Positions 34,878 to 46,931 of a stretch of DNA of 64,000 bases are shown piece by piece. Under the pieces are notes generated by a model. The model had not been told where the DNA came from. It saw only the letters and a program-made list of their open reading frames with translations, and did not search any database. Numbering within the stretch: the stretch's first letter is position 1; each line of letters opens with the position of its first letter. A program made the position numbers and the translations under genes. Source of the DNA: Lenzites betulinus (taxonomy: Eukaryota; Basidiomycota; Agaricomycetes; Polyporales; Polyporaceae); NCBI GenBank assembly GCA_022264855.1, contig JABYQU010000033.1, positions 186,001-250,000 on the forward strand, written 5' to 3'.

Positions 34878-36532
34878 CGTCGAAGATGCTCCCGCTAAGA
34901 CTGTGCTGTGCTTTGGTGTTTACCTTTGCGGATCTGCGCTGCTTGTTATACTGCTGGCCCACTTCCCGCGCCACGGTCAAGAGAAGACACCAAGCGAGGC
35001 TTGGATCGTCGTAAGCGACAGCCGAGGGCGTAGCACATAGGATGCCCCGAGGCCATCGTGAGAGGCAGGAACGTCGGGAATCTCCAAACGCCGCTCTGCA
35101 GGTGTCTGGAGGTCGAGGCTATGCAGTGGGGCCGCCTACCGTATCAATTGAGATGCTCGCTTCCAACTGCGTTTACGGCGCTGCGCGTCGCATGAGTCAC
35201 ACTAATAGCGTAGAACCGAGAGTTCGCTCACCTTCACTTCAATTTGAGAGGGGATGCTCGAAATCTATTTATAGGTCAGACGCACTGTATATACAGCGCA
35301 AGCTCTTGTCCGACATCAGCAGAAAGAAAGTAAGGACTACCGGAATCACGCTTGCAACAAACGCTATGCGGGGGTCTATCACGACAGTACATCACTAATG
35401 ACGTGAATCTGCTCAGGCTTCTTGTCCAGGGTCCTCACGCTTTTGTGTTGTCTATGTATATCGTGTGCGGCGTAGGCTGCGTGCCGCGCCATGATACGAT
35501 TCAATAGACTCCCGCTATTCAGTGCTTGCACATGCGACTGCGAATGGGGTCTTGGCCACAGTCTGTATGCTGCGCAAGCAGCCGGGTTTCCGGAGAAATC
35601 ACTGCGCATGCAAACCAGAATCTAGTAAGCACAGGAACGAAGTGGCGGTGACGATTAACCACGGAGGTTCTGATGAGAGACCTACAAAGTCAAACCACTA
35701 CGGTCAATTCCATTGTTGCACTGCTGCTGTAATAACCAGTGCCCGATGAACCACTTTTGAACTTCTAGCAACAAAATGGCGACATTCCATTGTAGTTACA
35801 CGATGATAGTCAGCATGACCTCGTCGGTGTAAGACACGGTGGCTGCTTACTAGCCGCGGAACGCTCTGACTTCTTGAAAGCTTCACAAGTGACTTGCAAC
35901 CGACCGCGATGAATCCGACCTTTTGCCTCATGACCGTAGTCAACACTCTTCATTTTTGTACTGGCGAACGCTATACTGACGACGAGCAGATGGGGCATAA
36001 CCAGGTGAGAGCAGGCGGTTGCTCTGGTTACACTCTCACTGGTGTCTCCGTGTCGACGCCATTTACTTCATGGCTGAGGAGACAAGGTCATCGCAAAGAT
36101 ACTAAGAGAGAGGGGATGGGACATTGATGGATTGATTTGATGGAGTTTCGAAGGTTCAACGTTCAACTTGAGGGATTGACGAAGAGAGAGCTCAAGATAC
36201 CTAGAGAGACGAGGAGACACGCCTGACTACTTACACACAGCACGTAACGCAGCGAAAACCGCAGCTGGGTACTGAGTGCCGCCTGGAGTGTTTCGACTTG
36301 TACGGGTTTGGACACAAACCTAGGATTGCAGCTGGATTCAAGTTGCAGCATGAAGCGCGTCGACGGATTAATGGATGGGCGCTATTGCTTGTTACTATTA
36401 CATAAGCCTGTGGCTTTGGCAGTAAGGTTTAGTTGAATTCCACATTGCTTTCGTCCGTACTTGCACCTCCAATTTCAGATACCACCGTTACACCACTCAA
36501 GCTCACAGAACACGACCATCTGCAGCAGCATC
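34878..36532. other. Intergenic region, no gene seen
   Basis: About 1.65 kb between divergent genes. A TATA-like site for the P450 side is listed separately. I found no frame with recognisable protein features. Confidence 0.5.
35265..35273 (-). promoter_or_regulatory. TATAAATAG box, minus strand
   Basis: A strong TATA-box match about 390 bases upstream of the ATG of P450 copy 2. The distance is long, so it would imply a long or spliced leader, or it may serve another transcript. Confidence 0.35.
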
Positions 36533-38818
36533 ATGCTACGCGATGGTATGAGGCCGGCCGACCCCAGTGACGCGATGGTCAAGAGCCAGCAGCAGCACAT
36601 CCAGGAGCTCGTCGCGAAGAACAAGACACTCGAACACACCATCTCCAAGCTCAAGGCCGCCGTGCAGGCCGAGCAAGACCGCGCGGCGGACGCTGTCGCG
36701 CAGGTGCAGGCGCGGTGGACGGCGGAGCGCACAGAATGGCGCGAGGGCTGCGACTCGCTCCAGATCGCGCACCGCGTCGCGCACCTGCGCACGGGGGACG
36801 ACCTCGGCCGCGCGCAGTATGCGCTGCTCGAGGAGAAGGAGGCGTTGCGCAAGGAGCGCCTGTCGCGCATGCAGCGGGACTTTCGGCTGGTGATGTTCCA
36901 GGCGAAGGAGCTCGAGTTGGAGGCACGCAACGCGCAACTCGAGCGCGAATTGCAAGACGCGATCTGGGAGAAGGAGGAGCTGGCGGAGGAGCTGGACGAG
37001 TATGCGCGGGAGACGGCGTCGGTGTTGGAGGCGCGGTGCATGGCGCTGACCGAACAGCTGGCGGAGATGGCGGCGGAGCAGACCAAGGCCATGAAGGACA
37101 AGGGGAGGGCTGAAGTACGTCTGCCCTCTCGATACTGGCCGTAGTTCAACGAGGCACTCATCGCCGCCAGGGAGATCTGTCCAGTCTGCGTGCCCAGCAC
37201 AGCACGCTCCTAGCAGCTTCGGAACGAACTACCAAGAGCCTAGAGCGCACGTCTCTGCAGCTGGAGGGCCTCCAGACCTCACACGATGCCCTGGAGAAGA
37301 AGTACGCCGAGGCGGAAGCTACCGTCGCTTCACTCCGTCGACAAGTGGACAAATGGGCAACACTAGAGAGCCGCGAGAATGCGGATTTGGAGGCGCTCCG
37401 GAAGGCACGCATCGAGCTCGAGGTCAAGGTCAAGCAGCTTGAGACGGAGAAGACCGAGCGTGAAGCGCAGCATGCTGCCCAGGAGGCGCGTGCCGAGAAG
37501 TTGCAGCGCAAGGTCGACAAGTACAAGGAGTCGTGGACAGCGCACGCGGTCAGCTCACTTTGTTCTCACGAATGCAGACGACATGTTACAGACGCGTACT
37601 AACATTGTGCGCAGAAAGCTACAGAGGAAGCGCAGGAGGATGCAGAGCGTCTGCAAGCCGAGCTGGAGAAGACAGAAGTGCAGAATGAGAAGCTCAGGGC
37701 CCAGGTCCTGAGCCATAAACGATTGCTCGAGGAGGCTCGAGCGGAAGTGGAAGCCGCACAGAGCGCTGCACGGTTAAGTGCCACAGCACCGCCGAAGCCG
37801 CCCAAACCAGTAGAGTTCATCATGCAAGCCTTCGTTTCGCTTCACTTATCGCGCTCTCTAGTCCATAGCGTCTTCTTCTCGGCAAGCTGTGGATGACGAT
37901 GACGACGACGACGACGTCGTGTTGCAGAAATCGCCGCCCACCCCGCCCGTACCCAAGAAGCGTGCCCCCTCGGGAAGCAAAGCCAAGGCCACTCCGACCC
38001 TCGTTCACGAGAGTGATGAAGATGCGGACGAGATTCAGGAGGTATCCCCACCGCCCAAGGCCAAGGCCAAATCTAAAGTCAAACCCAAAGAGGACACGGG
38101 AGATCCTACGAAGCCGAAATCGTCAAAGGACAAGGAGAAGCGAGCGCGCAAACCCAAACCTACACCTCCAGCCGACGACGACGAGGACAGTGACATCCAG
38201 ATTGTCGAGCCCAAGGCCAAGGCCAGCGCCGGGGTGTCCGGCGACAAAAAGGGCAAACGCAAGGCGTCCACGGCCTCGGTGCACCCTAATGACGACGACG
38301 AGCCCCCCGCGCCAAAGAAGAGCGCCAAGAAGAAGGCAGCTGCGGCGGAGGACGATGGCGGCGGCGCACCCGCGCCCAAGCCGCGCGGGCGACCGCCTAA
38401 GAACGGCGGTGAGACGACGAAGCCTGCGAAGGGGTCCGGGGCGGGCGCGAAGCGCGGCAAGCCGCCGGGCCGGCCATCGAAGGCGGCGAGCAGCACAGGG
38501 AAACCCGCTCTTGACACCGACGATTCGGACGGGGGCGATGGCGACGGCGACGGCGACGACGCACCGAAGAAGAAGAAACGGAAAATCAACCTGAACGTCT
38601 TTCCGAGTGCACAGGCGACAAGTTTCCAGTGGGATCTCGGCGGGGTACGTCTGGGCTCCCCCTTGAATATGAAGTCACTATACTCATCCAACTTTCTGTT
38701 TCATTTGCAGGGGGACGGCGGTCTGAACATCCCCACCGTCCTGTCTCCAGTCAAGGAGGGTGAGGCACTGCAGCCACGAGCGAGTCTAGCCTCGGGAAGT
38801 CTTATGCGACGGCGATAA
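36533..38818 (+). CDS. Coiled-coil protein with AT-hook-like basic tail
   Basis: Unknown function. ATG at 36533 (MLRDGMRPADPSDAMVKSQQ). The first half is an almost unbroken predicted coiled coil rich in Glu, Lys, Arg, Ala and Leu (for example EELVAKNKTLEHTISKLKAA-like heptads), continuing through exons 2 and 3 (LETEKTEREAQHAAQEARAE, AQVLSHKRLLEEARAEVEAA). The second half is disordered, with Asp runs, KAKAKSKVKPK, and two AT-hook-like motifs (PRGRPPK, PPGRPSK), a basic KKKKRKIN patch, then LNVFPSAQATSFQWDLGG near the end. Stop TAA at 38816-38818. At least four introns. AT-hook motifs bind the minor groove of AT-rich DNA, so a chromatin or nuclear scaffold role is likely but unproven. Confidence 0.75.
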
Positions 38819-39185
38819 TGAGCGTGAAGCTCATAGCTGAAGCTTGACGTGGTGGTGATCCATGCATGGCTTCTATTGGAGATATCTATGAGGCTCTTTG
38901 TATCTATCATTTCTTGCATTAATGCTGTGAATTCCTGACGTTAGCTTTTGCATGGTGTCGGGCGGGGCCGCGTCCGCGCGAATACCTGAACAAACCTTGC
39001 TATTACTTGAAAGATATCGATATGCCGAACCGACGCCTATATATGTAAATACTACAATGGATGTGGACTAACGCAAAAGTTTACTAGTAACCGATCATAC
39101 CAAGATCGTATGCACAATAGCCTGAGGCCCTACCGCGCACGCTCAGACCCTCCCTCGGTCTTCGCAAATTCGTGCCCAACTTCAT
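38819..39185. other. Convergent intergenic region
   Basis: About 370 AT-richer bases between two gene ends facing each other. Nothing further seen. Confidence 0.5.
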
Positions 39186-40401
39186 TCACTTCTCGCTATA
39201 CGTTGGCGGGACGTCGGAAAGCACAGGGGCGCTGGGCCCAGCCGCTGCCGGTGGCGGGAACCGGATACCGGAGTCGGCGTGGAACGTCGCGGGTGCGGAC
39301 GTAGTGTACCCCGCAGCAAGCTCTGCCTTGCTTTGGAGAGGCTTCGCTTCGGACATCGACAGGGGCGTTGCGCCCATGCCGACGCCGTACCCATACCCGG
39401 AGACCCCGGAGACAGACTCGGGGCCTGCAGCGCTGTACTCGAGCGAGACGTCGCTCTGCGCAAGCGTGGGCTGGCGCAGGTGCGCGAGGCCGGAATTTTG
39501 GGTCATGCTGCGCGGCGGGGGAGCGCCGTTCGTGGGGGCCATGAGAGGATACGGGTCGGGTTTCGCATCAGCTATGAGCAGGAGAGGGCGTTAGCATGAG
39601 CTTGTCCCGAACGAGGACGGGAAGGGAGGACCGACCGGTCTCGCTGGAGAGCATGTCGCTGATCTTAGCGGGGGCGTAGAAGAACGGGCGGCCTCCACGT
39701 CTCCTCGGGCGAATGAACATGTACCACACGACGAGCCCGATCATGGCGAGTAGCGCGGTGCCGCCGATCACGCCTCCGACGATGGGTCCGACAGGTGGGC
39801 CGCTGCTCTTCGTGTTCTCGAGGTCCGCAGGAATAAGGCCCTGCAAGAATCCCGACGTGCCCGCTTGCTGGCTGGAGACCGACGAGCCAACGGGCACCGT
39901 GACGTCCGTAGGGCCAGCGTAGACGACCGCGTCCAGGGCGAAGGGAAAGTCGTCGGTAAAGTTGAGGACCGTGAACTTGACCGTGTGCTGGCCAACGGGA
40001 AGGTCCGTAACGTTGAAAAAGAGGTCTTCGCTTGACACCGGCACCGTGACCGTTATGGGTGCACCGGAATCGATGGAGATGGACACATTCGGGGGGAGAG
40101 CGCGTCGGCGGCGCTGAGTTGGGCGGGCATGGCGGCAGCGGCCGCCACCAGAGTACCTGGAGCAAGGGGCATTTAGTATAGCTGCTTTGTGGCCGAGACG
40201 TGCTGTGCGCGTATGGGACTCGCCTGCGAAGCTGAACGATGCTGTAGCGCCAGCCGCGCTCGGATAAGAACCAGTGTCCTTGTACGAATCATTGAAGCCT
40301 GAAGTGGCGTGTACCCAAATTCCTTGGTAACTGACTGCACTGAGGTCTGCATCATCCGCGAGGTATGCAATGAAGGTTCCGTTGCTTATCGAGTCAGCCA
40401 T
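39186..40401 (-). CDS. Single-pass membrane protein with jelly-roll-like ectodomain
   Basis: ATG at 40401 (MADSISNGTFIAYLADDADL). The N-terminal part has paired aromatic and Gly-Ser patterns (YQGIWVHATSGFNDSYKDTG, then GATASFSFAG) and, after introns, VSISIDSGAPITVTVPV and LPVGQHTVKFTVLNFTDDFP, typical of the beta-sandwich ectodomain found in many basidiomycete membrane proteins. A linker leads to one membrane helix (GGVIGGTALLAMIGLVVWYMF) and the basic stop-transfer RPRRRGGR. The cytoplasmic tail is Pro/Ser/Gly-rich and ends DVPPTYSEK, a P-P-x-Y type motif that could recruit a WW-domain ubiquitin ligase. No clear signal peptide precedes the ATG. Ligand and function are unknown. Confidence 0.7.
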
Positions 40402-41796
40402 GGTGATAGTCGTGAACTGACTATTCTCAGACTATGTCGACACGGAAGTGGAGCAGTGGTAGCGTCGGACCGCGCTGGGCCTGCCAGTATTAGCGCACGA
40501 GGGAGGAGGTAGAAGAGATTCAAGGGCAGGAAACACAGGAGCGTCTGGGACAATGGTTTTGTACGGGCTTGTGCGGATTGTGGAGGGGCTCGGGGATGAT
40601 GGACAGCCCGAGCGCAGACGTTTCAGCGACGGAGACGTTGTTAGCGGTCATCTCAAATTCAGTGGAGGAGACGTATCCGTGCTTCGGCCTTGACGTTGCT
40701 TGAATATTTAAATTGAATTGGACTCGCGCCTGTGCGTGTGTAGAACAATGGCTGTCTGTTCGTACAGCATGTCTTTGTCGTGGGCTTCGTAGCTAGAGAA
40801 TCGCATCGTCATTGGCTTCTTGCGAGAGTAGAGAGAGTCCTGGAGCGTTCTCAGGAAAGCCGCAGAGGACCGTAGTTTTCGTAATTGACGTACCTGTTCC
40901 TGTTTGCCGATGCTTGACGGCGACGGCCATTGAGACGCCTTGGCAGTGCTGTGCGGATGGTAGTTCGTTCCTTTGATACGAGACATATCAGGACACATTG
41001 CTCCAGTGCTCATCGGAGGGAACGAGGGCGGGTGGTACCCGCACACCGCCGCATATCCAATGAGGGTGGCAGTCACAGTGGCAGTGAGCCCAACTTGCTG
41101 GTCAATTTCAATTGCAATGTTGTGGCCGCTGATTACAAGCGATGCACGGAATCGCGGCAGCGGTTGGACAACGGTGCCACATCCGTCGGAGATCCGTTGG
41201 GGGAGGAGGGATGGTCTGGCCTTAGGTCCCCCCGTAAGCGATTTTTGACCATACCAACAGCATCGTGCTACCAAGAATGGGTGGCACATCGGTGGCGCGA
41301 GTCAAGGGCGGACGCGCATGTTTCTTAGATGAAAATTCATCACCAAAGCCGCACCGATGTCCACAACGCTGAGAACATCCAGTTCGGTGTGTCATAGGCA
41401 GTAAAAGCGGCAATTGGAACTGATCGGTAAGGCGCTTGGCATACGCGGGGGGAAGTACCTGGTGAACCTAGCAAAGCATTCAGTGAAAGGAGGACAAGCC
41501 AAACGACCATCGCCCGGTGGGTTAATATGCAGCTGCGTCCATGGGCGCATATACCTCGTAGGTAATTCAAGGTCGGCGCCGAGGTTTTGAAATAATCTGC
41601 GACTCAGCGCGCACACGGTGAATAATGGCTACTGCATTAGAGGCTACAATCAGTCTGCTTTACTGTACGCATGCATACCGGCGGATGTGGACAACAACAC
41701 ATCGTCATCTCCGCCGTGATCGAACGGTCGATTGGAATTTCGAGGTCTCGCGACGCAGCCGCCTGCACAGCAACAGCATCAGTGCACCATCCGTAT
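40402..41796. other. Intergenic region, no gene seen
   Basis: About 1.4 kb between two minus-strand genes. Some frames exceed 100 codons but overlap on opposite strands and carry no recognisable motif. It holds the promoter of the membrane-protein gene and the terminator of SFH1. Confidence 0.45.
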
Positions 41797-43568
41797 TTAT
41801 CCGTATTTATGATGGCAAAAAAGCATGACGCACCTGCTCGCACGTTCCCGCTCAAGCTCCCTCCGCTCGACCTCCTCGGCTGTGAGAACCTCGAAGCGCG
41901 TCCTGAACTCCTCCGCCTCTGCCCAGTCGCGCCAAACGCTTCTGAGCGGCTTCGGCCCACGACCATCTTTGGGCGCGCGCCCCCACGCGAGTCCGAGCCC
42001 GGTCTTGTCCTTCAGAAGGCTCTGTCCACTCTTGTCTCGAGGGCGCTCAGCGGCGGGCGTGCCCTCTTCTGCCGCGACTTCGCGCGTATCGCCGCCGATG
42101 ACGCCCCACTCGATCGCATCGCGCTTGTGCTTCACGAGCTCTTCGTGTATTGCATGCGATATGAGTGGCGCCGCTTCGCCCGCGAGGCCAAGCTCCGTGC
42201 AGAGCTTGACGGAGAACTCCTCCGGCGTGAGTGGCGACAGCAGATCCCACTCAATGTGGTCTAGTAGATGGTGTGTTGCGATCTGCACATCAATCTATAC
42301 TGGAGCATCAGTACATTGCAGCAGAGGCTGAAAATCCGGGCTGCGTACGCTGAGAATGACACGGCACTCGTTGACCTCGTCGCCCGCAGACTCGTCCTCT
42401 GCTTCTGCCATCTCCGCGTCGGCGCCCAAGTACGTCGTCGCGACGCCCTCGTGGTCTTCAATCTGCGCGCGGATCTGCGCCGCTATCGTCTCCACCCATG
42501 GGTGCAGGGGCAGATCCAGGTCGGTGCAGAAAATGCGCGCAAAGGTTTCTGGGGTGATGAGTGATTCGTTCAGGTTCCATACAAAACAGTCTCGTATGCG
42601 CTGCGTTTCTGTCTCAAACTCGACGCGGATAGGAATCAGCGCAGTCGGTTTTTCGGCTTGGTTATCAACGGCCGCTTGCGGACTGTGTTTGTGGGTCAAT
42701 CCACGGAGATGGGCGCTTAAGACAGCATACAGCGCGAAGAAAAGAGCATCACTCACAAATAGTCATGCTTGGTCGGCAGCATGGGTTTGGCGACGATGAA
42801 TTTTGCTGGTGGGAGCTGACCGAGGTAGCTCTGGTCCAGCTCCGTCTTTTCTTTTTGAGGCTGTTGTACAGGGGTGGCCACTGCGGGAGACATGGTCATC
42901 CCCGTGCCCGCGTGGAAGACAGAGCTCCCTGCGGGCGCGCGACTGGACAGTCTCGCAGCCCGAACCGCCTGGCGCGTCCCACCGCTCGCGACAAAATCCG
43001 AGTCGTCGGACTCTAGCGCGCCCGCGTCGGGGAACTCGTCGCCAGAGCCTGGTTCGGTGTAGTTCACCACGCCCCCGCGACGCGACGTGCGCGACGCGAC
43101 GGCGGCGACTGATGACGGCGCTAGTATCGGTTGCACGAGGAGTGTGGTTCCCGTGCGTAAACGTGACGCGTATGTGGACTGCAGCGCCTGCGGGGTGGTC
43201 GGCAGAGGTTGCCGCGACGAGTGCGGCGGCGGCGCCATTGCGGGGACAGTCTGCGTCGTGGGAGGAATGGAGGAGGTGCGGGTAGGCGGACCAGGGGTTT
43301 GTGCTTGCGATGGGGGGGCAAGAGTGCTTCCGCGAGTGGGCCGCGTGCTTCGGCGTGCAGGGTTCGTCCGGCCATTCGTTGGTGGAGGCGTGACGGACGT
43401 TGACCAATGGCGTATGTTGTTGAAATAAGCTGCACAACGTGAGCTACAGTCAGTGGATGCGTGCGGCAGGTACGTACCAGCGTGTGGTAGTTGCGGAGGC
43501 GCGGGCGCAATAGGTTGTTGACCTCGGAGGAATGTTGAGGGACCTGCGGTCGCACCAGGGTCGGACAT
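41797..43568 (-). CDS. SFH1: SNF5/SFH1 chromatin-remodelling subunit
   Basis: Core subunit of an RSC or SWI/SNF complex. ATG at 43568 (MSDPGATAGPSTFLRGQQPI) opens a Pro/Ser/Thr-rich N-terminal region containing NYTEPGSGDEFPDAGALESD. The SNF5 domain has its two repeats: PIRVEFETETQRIRDCFVWN with LITPETFARIFCTDLDLP, and the second around ATHHLLDHIEWDLLSPLTPE with EEFSVKLCTELGLAGEAAPL. The end is basic and helical (RDWAEAEEFRTRFEVLTAEE), with TAA at 41797-41799. About five introns. Without a wider comparison I cannot separate SFH1 (RSC) from SNF5 (SWI/SNF); the compact single SNF5 domain and the length of about 500 residues fit SFH1. It shares a promoter of about 170 bases with the divergent gene at 43741. 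Confidence 0.85.
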
Positions 43569-43740
43569 CTTGGGGACACGAGCCTAGTACTTTTAAGTCT
43601 AATGCCGTTTTCGCGGCCAATGTAGGACAAGCAAACGCGAGAGTCGAGGGTGGGAGGAGTGCGCGGTGGTGGTCGAGCTCAAGTTACCCGATCCCGACGC
43701 GTCGAAGTCCGTTGACCACGAGCGCTTATCGCTCACACCA
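43569..43740. promoter_or_regulatory. Short divergent promoter with one MCB box
   Basis: Only 172 bases separate two start codons pointing away from each other, so both promoters must overlap. ACGCGT at 43697-43702 is a match to the MCB cell-cycle element. The arrangement suggests coordinated expression. Confidence 0.5.
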
Positions 43741-44608
43741 TGTCTCCCTCCTCCTCCTCGCACCGAGATCTGAAAGTCCGCGTTCCGCGCCATAACTCCC
43801 AGCGCATCGGCCCAGTCCTGACATCGCACGTAGACTCGGTCGCCCGCAATGACCGCGCGCGCGTGGACGTGCGGCAGACCGCCCTCGAGCCGACCAGCGC
43901 CCTCGCCCAGGCCATCGTGAGTCTCTGTCCGTCCGCTATCCGCTGCTTGCCAACCCCCTACCGCCCTCACAGGACAGCGCGTCAGAGTGGAACTCCCTAT
44001 TGCTGACTGCCCGTGCGGCTAGGGGTCCGCAGTGGGACGTGGGCACCCAGCAGTACGTCCTGTGCTTTAACCGCCCGACCGTGACCCGCTGACCGCTCCC
44101 CAGATGGCTGGTGGACCAGCACTCGGAGCTGTACTACGACCCCACCCCGCTCCTCGACTACAAGAAGGAGTCCCAGCAGAGCCATGCCGACGAGCCGTCG
44201 CCCTCGAAGCAGTCCCAGCGGCAGGACTCCATGAACTCCCCCCGCATGCCGCGCGGGTCGATGCCGCCAGGCGGAATGACCCCGTCCATGTCGCACGGCC
44301 AGATATACGGCACCCAGCAGATGGCGTCCCCGCGGCACCCCTACCCCGGCCAGAACCAGGCCATGGGCGGCCCCTACGGGGGCATGGCACCCATCCCGCC
44401 CGCGCAGTTCTATGGAGGAGACGCCGTCCCGCCCTCTCCGATACAGCGTGGGCCCGGGCCCGGGATGGGTATGAACCCCGGGATGGGCATGGGCATGAAC
44501 CCCGGGATGGCGATGGGCGGCATCGCGCCAGACGGCTCGCTCTCGCCCGAGGTGCGCAGACGTGTGACGCGCGGGATGAGCATGGACGAGTTTGGGAACA
44601 TCCACTGA
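43741..44608 (+). CDS. Unknown protein with Met/Gly/Pro-rich tail
   Basis: ATG at 43741 (MSPSSSSHRDLKVRVPRHNS). Three exons join in frame: ...TSALAQAI / DSASEWNSLLLTARAARGPQ / WLVDQHSELYYDPTPLLDY. The first 110 residues are compact and look folded (VLTSHVDSVARNDRARVDVR). The remainder is low complexity with repeated GMGMNPGM and GGMAPIPP elements, and it ends in MSMDEFGNIH. Stop TGA at 44606-44608. I do not recognise the family. The divergent partner is a chromatin-remodelling subunit, which is the only functional hint. Confidence 0.68.
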
Positions 44609-45326
44609 TCCGGGTGCGCTCGTCGTGCATTTCCTCTGTTTCCTTGATGTGGTCGATCCCTGGATTGTATTCATTTCGTTGTGCATGGTACGGCCATCTG
44701 ACCCGAGCCCCTCGCGGACCCCTGTAGCTACTTCAATCGAGAGCGAGGATGAAAGCCGGAGCTAGGTGATTTCGCACCACGACTCGGACATCTCTCCCGC
44801 CCCTACAGAACTGACACAAATAGAGATATCACCGCTCGCTTCTAATGGACGCTAGCGAATACTCGGTCGCGCGGTGTGCTCGCACGCCCACTTATACCCA
44901 CGATGCGACCTGAATCGGCCATGACCTCTGACGAGAGTTCGGCCGCACAGTCAGACGAGGAAGTAGAGAGCAGCTTGATCGAGCGTGAGGTTGACACGGC
45001 CCGTCTGCCTGATCAGTGAATATCACACCAAGCCCTTGTACGCTACGACACCAGGTCGCGGTAGGGTGCACGTGCAGTACTTGCGACTTGTTGTAGTTCC
45101 TGCTGTGTCTGTAGTCCGAGATGAGGTCGCTCAACTTCGGGTAGATTAAGCTTGTCGACGTCGCGCAATAGCGAGCTCGTGCTACGGTCAGACATGGATG
45201 CGAAATACGTCGGGCTACTTTCTATGTCCCCGGGTGAGTGTCTTAGGTCCGCACTCATCGCACACTTCCATGCCAGTCATTCATACCGTGACTCCTTTAA
45301 AAACACATGAAGTCCCAGATAAGAGG
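44609..45326. other. Intergenic region with a possible small ORF
   Basis: About 720 bases between convergent genes. Apart from the small frame at 44903-45019 and a 71-codon frame on the minus strand (45043-45258) of unclear status, nothing was identified. Confidence 0.4.
44903..45019 (+). CDS. Possible small acidic ORF (38 aa)
   Basis: ATG at 44903 to TGA at 45017-45019 encodes MRPESAMTSDESSAAQSDEE and then VESSLIEREVDTARLPDQ. It has charged-residue clustering like a disordered regulatory segment. It is too short to call with confidence and could be an exon of a longer transcript. Confidence 0.25.
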   Translation: MRPESAMTSDESSAAQSDEEVESSLIEREVDTARLPDQ

Positions 45327-46931
45327 TTAAAAGCCTGGCACGGTCCATGCATTGCACCTCGCCAGACCTTCCGCCACCATAATCTCCCGCACGCGTGTAG
45401 GCTCCACTTCCTCCCACCGTACCCTAGGCTCCTTTCCGACCTGATGCATCTCCCACGCCCTCACACCACCGAGCTGGTAGTCGACGAACACCCGGTCCAA
45501 CTTCGTATTGCCGTGGCCTAGCAGACGAAGGACTTCCGGATGCTCCGATGACCCGTCGATGGATCGCGGTGTAGAAGTGACGTCCCACAGAGGCTGCCCG
45601 AAAATGGAGCCGCGCTCAGGAAAGTCAATTTCTCTGATATCTATCACCACGTTGGTCACCGCGGTCTCCCGGAGCAGGCTCCCGAGCCGTACCTGAAGAA
45701 TCAATGTTCAGCCTTGCACGCGTCGAAACATGTTGTAGCAGACTATGCTCACCAGGAGATCCCGCGAATCCGAGTACAGCATCATTCCGTCCGCGATATT
45801 GCACATCAAGTGGATGACCGACGGCGTCCGTGCAACAGAGCCCATCAGCGCAGGGATCTCCACGTTCAGCTCGTTGGGGGAACTGATGGTGAACCAGATG
45901 CAGCGCGGACGGCAGTCCGCAAGTGCCGCCGTAGTAATCTCCAATGATGGCGAGGCTATGTATAGATCGAGGCGGGAGACTTGACAGGACAGCCCAAGAC
46001 AGTAGAGGTCCATGATGGAACATACACGAAGGTAGCGCAAACCGGTGGTCCATGTCCCATGTCCGCGCTGCCAGTCCTTGCTCCTGCTGCGCCAGCTGGC
46101 CAAAGTAGAGATCGTGGCGCGGTCATGTACATCAGTGTTTCGCGTGGGTGAAGAACCCTCGCGAGTGTAGAGATTCCAAAGGTCGACGTGTTCGACGTTC
46201 GGAAATAAATGGATGAGGGGTGCTGCCCAGCCCGTGTCGTTGTTATCGAGGGAGAAACTAAGAATCGTCAGTTCGCGCACGTTAGGAACGGGCTCGCCTC
46301 CATCGGAGAGCACGACCTGCAGGAGCTTGAGTGAAGTGACTGTCTCGCGATGTTGGTGGAGGAACGGCAAGGGATCAACATGGCCAAGAGAGCGGCGGTT
46401 CAGCGGGCTGTCCCCAAAGTCCTGCGACATGCATAGGCTGATAGTGCGAAGCTGAGGGGCTACCATGGCAAGGGCATCTCGGCACTGGGCCGTCACGTCG
46501 TGCAGGGTTACTTGTTGCAGGCATGGTAGGGGAACAGAGAGGGCTCGCTGAAGCCGCTCGGGAGTGAATGCCATTGATATCCAGTAGATGCTCAGAGAGA
46601 GAAGATGCCGAGCATTGCTTAGAAGATCAGTAAACGCCTGAATCGTTTCGCCCGGGGACATCGGGTATCGATGGTTTGGACCTATGCTGATCTCCAAGGA
46701 CCGCAAGAAGGGTGTCAGGTCTCGAGGGCAGTCTGGTTCACTTTGTGCCTGCATGAATTGGCAGAATGGCGCGAAAGAGCTCCGGGTGAGCGAGACAGTA
46801 CCCATAAGGAGCCTGTGGATCAGAGCGTCGTGGAGGAATCGGCATGTCCTGGTGAGCTTGGAGATATCTGGACGGCTGAGGAACGTAGTGATGAGCAGAA
46901 GAACGTCGGAATTTAGGTCGAGTAGGTGCAT
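45327..46931 (-). CDS. F-box protein
   Basis: Putative substrate adaptor of an SCF ubiquitin ligase. ATG at 46931 (MHLLDLNSDVLLLITTFLSR) starts at the F-box itself: L-x-S-D-V-L-L-L-I-x-x-F-L-S followed by DISKLTRTCRFLHDAL. The frame stays open upstream through a Leu/Phe run, but that is a purine-rich promoter tract read on the other strand. Then come Leu-rich segments (FLRSLEISIG, CLQQVTLHDVT, VTSLKLLQVVL, NVRELTILSFSL) that suggest irregular leucine-rich repeats. A 60-base intron near 45705-45765 joins to a last exon ending NAWTVPGF, with TAA at 45327-45329. Such proteins are very numerous in agaricomycetes and their targets are mostly unknown. Divergent from BUB1, with 246 bases between start codons. 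Confidence 0.78.

Noticed and set aside
36461..36532. Earlier start for the coiled-coil gene
   Set aside because: The extension begins at a non-ATG codon; the first ATG in frame is 36533.
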